The notes under the pieces are model-generated. The model ran no database searches. It saw nothing but the letters and a program-made list of their open reading frames with translations, and had not been told where the DNA came from. The translations under genes were made by a program, and so were the position numbers. Positions 32,885 through 38,838 of a DNA stretch of 38,838 bases are shown here, piece by piece (positions within the stretch are counted from its first letter, which is position 1; each line of letters starts with the position of its first letter). Source of the stretch: Monoraphidium neglectum (lineage: Eukaryota > Chlorophyta > Chlorophyceae > Sphaeropleales > Selenastraceae); contig NW_014013482.1 of assembly GCF_000611645.1 (NCBI RefSeq), positions 1-38,838 on the forward strand, in the 5' to 3' direction.

Positions 32885-33376
32885 GGCATGCGCGCGTTGG
32901 AGGTTGCGCCTTTTGTTGGCTGGTGGATGTCGTGCATGAGCGGGGCTTCAGGTGGCGTTGGCTTGCGTTTGTGCTGTTGGGGCCCGCGGCCCCCAGAGGT
33001 GGTGTATACAAGTGGAAAAACGGTCTGTTGTCCCTGGTGATCGGCCCCAAAGGTCAAGCCATAGTGTACAGGATGTGTGGACACGAAGCCGCTGTGCTGC
33101 CAAGTATGGAACAGACAAGGACGGCTATTATGCTGATTTCAATTGCGTTGAGTTTTTCATCTGTGTGCGTGCACGAACTGTTTCCTACCATTGACAGTTT
33201 GCTTCCTGCTGCGCACCCAGTTGCCAACAGCAGGGCCCCACGGCCATGCTGGGTTGCCATTATTTGTTGTTGACATCTGCCCAATCGCTTTGTGGCGTTT
33301 GGTGCTGGATCACATACCCACTGGCCACTGGTCACGTGGGAATGTGCTACCCTGGTTGTTATGCAGTGTCATGCTC

Positions 33377-33381
33377 TGTAA
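33377..33381 (+). promoter_or_regulatory. Poly(A) signal TGTAA of the second MYND gene
   Basis: TGTAA about 490 bases after the TGA at 32882-32884. Confidence 0.5.
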
Positions 33382-33954
33382 TGTTCAGATCTGGGTACGC
33401 GGCGTCACATGATTGGCAGAAGTGGGAACTGGCATTAAGAGCAATGCGATTTCAGATTGTGAGTTTTGCGCTTTGATAGTCGACATGACATATCGGGCTA
33501 GCAGGCGGCATTTGCCATGGCAGAGCGTAGACGTGCATGGAGCGCAGTGCCACACATCAGCACACCCAACTGCCTTGCGCTGGGGTGGACATCTGGTATA
33601 TCTACACTCCCGTTCCAAACGTTTACTAGCACAGTCTCCACACTCTAGAAAGCTGACCTTTCTCAGATGATTGAGTTGGTTTCAACTTCATTCTTGTCAC
33701 GGTGGCAGCAGCAGCCGCCTGCTGACCCGGCTGCCTTCTGGGTCCAGCAGGGACTCATCAACCCCAGGCCAGGTCTGAATCATACATGTGCGCCGTACCA
33801 AATCATAGCGCCGAACCACATGATTCTGTGCATGCTTGCATCAACCAGGGAGTCACCCTGCCTGCCACCCCCCCCTGGGGCACCGTGACCCTGCCAGCGC
33901 CGCTCGCCCTCCAGACCTCCCGCAACCAGCGACCCCGCTGCTAGCACAATGCTG

Positions 33955-33984
33955 GGAAGCCGCCGCGAACGGGCGGCGGCTTCC
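33955..33984. repeat. Perfect 12-base-pair inverted repeat (hairpin)
   Basis: GGAAGCCGCCGC at 33955-33966 is the exact reverse complement of 33973-33984, with a six-base loop. It is intergenic. It resembles a bacterial terminator in shape but has no T tract and lies in nuclear DNA. Confidence 0.85.
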
Positions 33985-34648
33985 TAAGAGCCGCCGCCCG
34001 ATTCCACGCCGAGGTCAAACCCACCTGCTTGCCCGCCCGCTTTGAAACCAAGCGTGTGCGAGCTTGCATACACAAGTGAGTCTGATGAGCACATACAGGT
34101 GACAATGTTGCGATTATCAAATCAATGCAACAATGAAGGCAGGTGGACGTGCATGAATGCAGCAACACAACTGTCACCTGACCTCCTCACTGCCTCAAAT
34201 GCCCACTCGCACGTACAAAATAATTAATTGATCACGCTTTATAATCAGCAACACACGTCCTCCGTCCCTCTCATATGAGCAATCGGTTTTTGACGTGTCC
34301 TCCAGTGATGTTTGCCCTTCTGAACAAACCGCCCACAACACGGGCTGCGGGACCCTGGGTGCGCCCGGAACCCGGCCCCTGCCATCCCAGGCAGCCCCGC
34401 GCCCGCATGGGGGTGGGGGGTGGACGGGCGTTCGCAGCGGTGCTGCACCCCCTGCAGGTGCAGCGATACTGCTCAGCGCCCCTGGAGTCGAGCGGGGGCG
34501 AAAAGGATGGCTGCAAGGCTGTGTGCTGTCTGACGGTTGACCGATCCTCATAAGGGGCCGCAGCCCACTCTCTCCAGCAGCCCGCCAGCCGGTAACTTTG
34601 GCGCCGCAAAGTGAGTGCGGGGTGCACCGTGCAGCCGCCTCCAAGGGA

Positions 34649-34663
34649 CTAAACCCTAAACCC
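34649..34663. repeat. Telomere-like motif CTAAACCCTAAACCC
   Basis: Two CCCTAAA-type units, the Arabidopsis-type telomere sequence also known as a telo-box when found in promoters. It stands alone in the gene-poor region. Confidence 0.6.
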
Positions 34664-35609
34664 AGCCTCCCCGTGGCGCCGCGGGTGAGTAGGCGGGAGG
34701 GGGCGCCGGCAAGCCAGATTGCAGCCTCTTCCTTGCCGAAACCAAGAGCTGCAAGTCTGCTTATTTGCTTCGGTATCAATGTGTCCACTAATGTATCCAC
34801 TGCGTGATTGCTTTGTTGTCCCTGCTCCCGCCTGAGCAGTGGTTGATGCCTGCGCCTCGTCAGAACGAGCTTGGCAAAGCACGCTCGAACATCGGTCGCA
34901 CTGGTGGACACGCCGCCACTGCGCAGCCAGTGCTCCTCGCTTGTCAGGCTGCTTCTGCGTGCACAGTGGCTTATGCACTTACGGCGGTGACAATAAGCAT
35001 CCTGAGCGCCACGTCTCGCAGCCCAGCTCCCCGCTGGCGGAGCGCAGCCGGTCCCTTTCACACGGGCACACACGCACAGAGGGTCCCTACTGCAGCTGGT
35101 CACGTGGCTCAGACAGCGACATGAAGCGTTGCACTCACTAGAAAGCAATGGCATCTTCAGCATAGAATTGAGGGCATGATTACAGCAGAGCGAGTGCAAT
35201 ACCAATGTACAAAATTGGGCCTCAAACAGCACCAGGAGCGACAAAGGCACAGGAGCAGCTGAAGATCACCACAAACACACTGAGGCTGGGTCGGAAGGCG
35301 TGGCGGCTGCGGCATGCAGCTCGCAAGCGGGAGGCGCTACCGCCCCGAGGCGCGGCCGTGGCGCCAGCGGTGCTTTGCAGCAGCAACAGCGTGAGGGTGG
35401 TGGCGGCGGTGGCAGCCGCGGCACCCAGCAGCAGGGGCGGCGCAGGCGCGGGACCGAGCGCGGACAGGGCCACTGCTGGCGGCTGCAGGGAGTCGTCACG
35501 GGGCCATATGGCAACTGCTGGATGCATAATCAGCTGCCCTGTTGTGCCTGCGAACACCCGTCTACAGGAGCGCCCCTAGGGTGAATGGGCGCGCTCGCTT
35601 GCGGGCCTG

Positions 35610-35860
35610 CGGGCGCGCTGCTGTGTTGCATCATGCGGTATTCAACCCTTCCACGCACGCATGGCTGGCGCCTGGATTATCTCTGCATGAGCACGCTGTC
35701 GCCTGCGTGCATGCCGGATTCGATGCTGCACGCGCGCATGTGGGTGTGTGAGCATCCGTGCCCCCCCGCGCTGTGTTGCTGCTGTGTGCATGTTGCTTGA
35801 TGCTAGCTTCAACCCTTGCGTAGCTGGCGCCCTATCTGCTTGAGCGCATGCCGGCACCAC
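35610..35860. repeat. Degenerate direct repeat, two copies
   Basis: A block at about 35617-35717 recurs in shortened, diverged form at about 35768-35853. Shared landmarks in the same order are CTGTGTTGC, TTCAACCCTT, TGGCGCC, ATCT, TGAGC and GCATGCCGG. It looks like an old tandem duplication. Confidence 0.55.
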
Positions 35861-36500
35861 CGGCTTCTTACATGCATATGTATGCCTCTGCCGACGCTGC
35901 CCGCGTGCCCAAGCATGCATACGAGGGCTGGGGGGCGCCGTACCCCGGCCCACCCTGCTCGCGTCACAACGATGGGCCACTGTTCAGGCATGCCTTATCT
36001 GCGACAAAATGTACCCAGAAAGGTACTACAACTATCAGGCTCAAGTACCAAAACCGCGCAAAATTGGGCACTGCCCGCATGCATGGCGCCAGTCACCTGG
36101 CCGGAACAGCCTCCTCCAGGAGTGTGTGTCGCTGCCGGTGGTTCAATTCCGTGCAATATGTCGACAACGGGGATTGCGAGCGCACTTCACAGCTCTCGTT
36201 TTTAGCACATACGCAGGGGGCTACCAGGCTAGCTTCACTGCGCTGATCTACAGTTTTGATCTATACAAAGGTTTTGGAGCCATTCGCGAGCGTGAGTTAC
36301 GGCGTTCCCACTAAAATTATGCACGCATTGCGCGGTGTTGCTCTGCGACTTGGCGCGAGGGCTCTCACCACACACTTTCGAAGCGACGCGATGTGACCAC
36401 TGCAGCGCGCACGCCAGCCCAAGCCGCACACGCGCGTGCCCTCGTCGCCGCTGGGCTGACACAACACCTCATGCTCCTCCTTAGGCCCGACTAGCACTCC

Positions 36501-36971
36501 ATGGTGTGTGCGAGCGGCGCCTCACTGGCGTCAGCGGCTGTGGCGTGGGCGCAGCGGAGCGCGCCATCCGCGGCCCAGCAGCAGCTTGGCGCAGCCGCGG
36601 CCGCGGCCGCCTCCGCACTGCTGCGCGGCTTGGCAGACGGTAGCGCTCGGGGCGCAGCCGCGGGTCTTGACCCGCCGCCAGCGGCCGCAGCTGCAGGCCC
36701 ATCCCAAGTCGAAGAGGACCGTTTCGCAACAGCCACTCAGGGCCCCTGGCCGGGCACCGCCTGCCGCTGCGACCCGTGCGGCTGCGGCCGCGGACCCTCC
36801 GAAACCACTGGTGGGCGCTGGGCTGGCGGCATCATCAGCAGCAGCAGCGGCAGCAACGGCGGCTGGGCGGCGCAGCCTGTGCCTGTGGCGGCTGCTTGGC
36901 GCAGCGGCACCCCGCTGTCGCTCCTGTCAGGCGGTGTTGCTCCAGCCATTGCGAGCGGCAGCAGCAGCAGC

Positions 36972-37041
<70 letters not shown>

Positions 37042-38838
37042 TCGAGGATGACCCCACTGCCAAAACCGGCAGCAGCGGCGGCGGCAAGGATCGCGGCAGC
37101 GGCGGCCGGTCGACGAAGCAAAGCAATGGCGGCGCAGCCGCAGCGGCGGCGGTGGTCGACCCGCTGGCATCTGCGCTGGGTGGTGCGGCGGCGGCGGCGC
37201 GGACGCTGACGCCGCGTGAGATTGTGGAGCGTCTGGACTCCTACATTGTGGGGCAGAAGGTGAGGGGAAACTGCCGCTACTGCTGCTGCTGCTGCGTGTA
37301 CGTTTCGACAATCTGTCCCAGATTCAAGTACATGCCTATCGGCGCGGCTCTTTTGTGCAGCCAGCGGGCGGGTCGGCGGCTTACCGTCGCCCCTGGGTGT
37401 ACAGCTTCTTTGGTGCTGGGGGGCGCGAGCGTTGCAGTGTTCGGCCTGCCGCCAGCTGGCAGCGCTGCCGCGCATTCCACGGTTGCCCCCAGACAACCCC
37501 TGCGCAGCAAGCCGCGCCACTGAACGCACACACCTGCGCCCCAATCTGCCCTGACTTTCGGCGCCTGCATCGCCAGGAGGCCAAGCGCGCCGTGGCTGTC
37601 GCGCTGCGCAACCGGTGGCGGCGCCACCAGCTGGAGGCGGACGCGGCGCGGGAGGTGGTGCCGCGCAACATACTGATGATCGGGCCCACGGGCTGCGGCA
37701 AGACGGAGATCGCGCGGCGACTGGCCAAGTGAGTGCGTTGCTGGGGATGAGAGGAGGCGTGAGATGTGTGTGAGGCTGGTCTTTTGGCTTCGACGGTCAA
37801 CTCAGGGATGCGAGTTGTGTAGTGCACGCGTGCGTGCACACAAAGTGTGCACGTGTGCGTGCACGTGCATGTCAGCACCTGTTCCCACATGCATGGGAAG
37901 TATTGCGGAAAGCTGAAGGCCAGGAGTTTTGGGGTCAGGTGGGCGGGCGACGCCCTGCCAGCGTCGTAGGGTGCGGCACTGTGGGTGCCCCCCCTCCTTC
38001 TCACCCACCCCACGCCAAGCCAGTCCGCAACGCTTCAACACCCTGGCAGGCTTGTTGACGCGCCCTTTGTCAAGGTGGAGGCCACAAAGTTCACTGAGCT
38101 CGGCTACGTGGGGTGAGACACACGCACACACGGCATGCAGCTGTGACAATCAATTGCAGCACTCAGTTCGGCATTTATGTGTGTGCGTGTTCGTGTGTGT
38201 GTGTGAGTGTGCGTGAGCGTGTGCGTGTGTGTGTGAGTGTGCGTGAGCGTATGCATTTCTGCACGCGTGGGTTCGTGCATGTGGCGAGTCACCCTTCCGC
38301 GCCCTGACCCCGTTAACTCCGCTCCTCGTCCCCCCTCCCCCAGGCGTGATGTAGATGAGATCGTGAAGGACCTTGTGGAGGCATCCATGGGGCTCACGCG
38401 ATCACGGTGGGGTTATGGGTCATTGGGAAACAGGGGACGGGTGCATGATAGGGGGCCACGAGGGATGGACGCGATCAAGTCAGGAACGCAAGGCTTCAAG
38501 GTCGCGGCAGCAGCCTGAGCCTTGGAGGAGATGGGAATGACCCTGTATGAAACGTGTCGCAGGGCCGCCGCTTAACAGAGCTGCCGCCGCCTCCAGAGCG
38601 CTGTGTTGGGCGCGCTGCACGCGCTGACGGTAACGGGCACCCCAGTCTGCCCGCCCACCACCTTGCCCGCCCACCACTCTGCAGTTGTAGGTCTGGTCCC
38701 CGCACCCCTTCACACCTTTCATCCCACCCACAGAAATGCTTGCCTGCACCGACCAACGACCCGCCCACCCACACACCTTTGCACTATCCCCCCGCCTTAT
38801 CAACACACCCCCAGCCTCAAGGCGGCCCTGTCTGAGCG
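36501..38838 (+). CDS. hslU: HslU (ClpY), AAA+ ATPase of the HslVU protease, 5' part
   Basis: Five exons are visible: 36501-37259, 37577-37728, 38050-38112, 38344-38406 and 38815 onward, cut by the window end. All phases match. HslU begins at about residue 234 with [18 protein letters not shown], then [40 protein letters not shown] (Walker A, Lys295), [20 protein letters not shown] and [12 protein letters not shown]. This is the diagnostic N-terminal part of HslU, distinct from ClpX. HslU unfolds substrates and feeds them to the HslV peptidase; eukaryotic copies are mitochondrial. The 230-residue extension starts [20 protein letters not shown], a plausible transit peptide, and contains a polySer run from (AGC)n at 36958-37040. 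Bacterial HslU has almost no such extension. An undetected intron inside exon 1 is possible. The I domain, Walker B and C-terminus lie beyond the window. Confidence 0.92.
36958..37040. repeat. (AGC)n coding repeat, polySer in the HslU N-terminal extension
   Basis: Near-pure AGC units, the same CAG-family repeat as elsewhere in the window but read in the Ser frame. Confidence 0.92.
38177..38256. repeat. Imperfect GTGTGAGTGTGCGTGAGC repeats in intron 3 of hslU
   Basis: GT-rich minisatellite-like sequence between exons 3 and 4. Confidence 0.8.

Larger units (their letters stand above)
32885..36500. other. Gene-poor region of about 3.6 kb
   Basis: The first 500 bases are the 3' UTR of the second MYND gene (TGTAA at 33377-33381). 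From there to 36500 no gene could be supported on either strand. The longest open frames lack ATG starts, family motifs and consistent splice sites. It contains a 12-base-stem hairpin near 33970, a telomere-like motif at 34649, a degenerate direct repeat at 35.6-35.9 kb and presumably the HslU promoter at its right end. Confidence 0.5.

Noticed and set aside
33955..33984. Rho-independent terminator
   Set aside because: No T tract follows and the surrounding genes are intron-bearing nuclear genes, where such terminators do not apply.
34195..35250. Minus-strand open frame of about 350 codons in the gene-poor region
   Set aside because: It has no ATG at its 5' end, matches no family, contains the telomere-like motif within it and has no supporting splice or poly(A) signals. 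Probably chance.
35222..35557. Minus-strand frame with two hydrophobic stretches near 35.3 kb
   Set aside because: The frame opens with GTG, the composition follows GC-rich triplets, and no homologue or splice context is recognisable. A small membrane protein is possible but unsupported.
36737..37126. Poly-Leu frame opposite hslU exon 1
   Set aside because: It is the antisense reading of the (AGC)n repeat; the sense strand carries the HslU model.
38177..38256. CRISPR-like or regularly spaced repeat array
   Set aside because: Units are imperfect GT-rich simple sequence with no distinct spacers.

Overview
The window is nuclear DNA from a green alga, most likely a core chlorophyte. The evidence is high GC content, genes cut into short exons with GT-AG introns of roughly 0.1-0.9 kb, TGTAA poly(A) signals downstream of several stop codons, abundant (CAG)n and (GT)n repeats, and the gene families present. 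No bacterial operons, tRNAs, rRNAs, transposase genes or CRISPR arrays were seen. One run of 406 Ns (25308-25713) is an assembly gap inside an intron.

Ten protein genes can be modelled. In order they are: the 3' end of a DUF1640/CCDC90-type mitochondrial membrane protein (397-762, +); a lone helicase-associated (HA) domain protein (1652-3091, -); a small MYND-finger protein (4078-6015, +); a YABBY-like C2C2 zinc finger fused to a Gln-rich tail (6941-9085, -); DNAAF11/LRRC6, a dynein-arm assembly factor (9550-13182, +); an HDHD5/CECR5-type HAD phosphatase (13903-16588, -); a surface protein of about 1,500 residues with a signal peptide, Pmp-type beta-helix repeats and several membrane spans (18119-26354, +); an F-box-like protein with a polyGln insert (27695-29921, +); a second MYND protein (30732-32884, +); and the 5' part of the HslU (ClpY) protease ATPase (36501 to the window end, +). 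In nearly every gene the splice sites were chosen so that each intron phase matches and conserved motifs are restored across the junction. Those models should be good to the base except where noted.

The layout is typical of a compact algal chromosome. Genes 1/2 and 5/6 are convergent, with poly(A) signals facing each other. Genes 2/3, 4/5 and 6/7 are divergent and share 0.46-1.5 kb upstream regions. The one large stretch without a convincing gene is about 33.4-36.5 kb. It holds a hairpin, a telomere-like motif and a degenerate duplication.

The genes do not form one pathway. DNAAF11 implies that the organism builds motile cilia at some stage. HslU implies a bacterial-type mitochondrial protease. 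The DUF1640 protein and perhaps the HAD and HA proteins are also likely mitochondrial. The items most worth a second look are the YABBY-like finger, the Pmp-repeat multi-pass surface protein, the dense in-frame and intronic CAG/CTG repeats, and a pair of overlapping palindromes in one intron.
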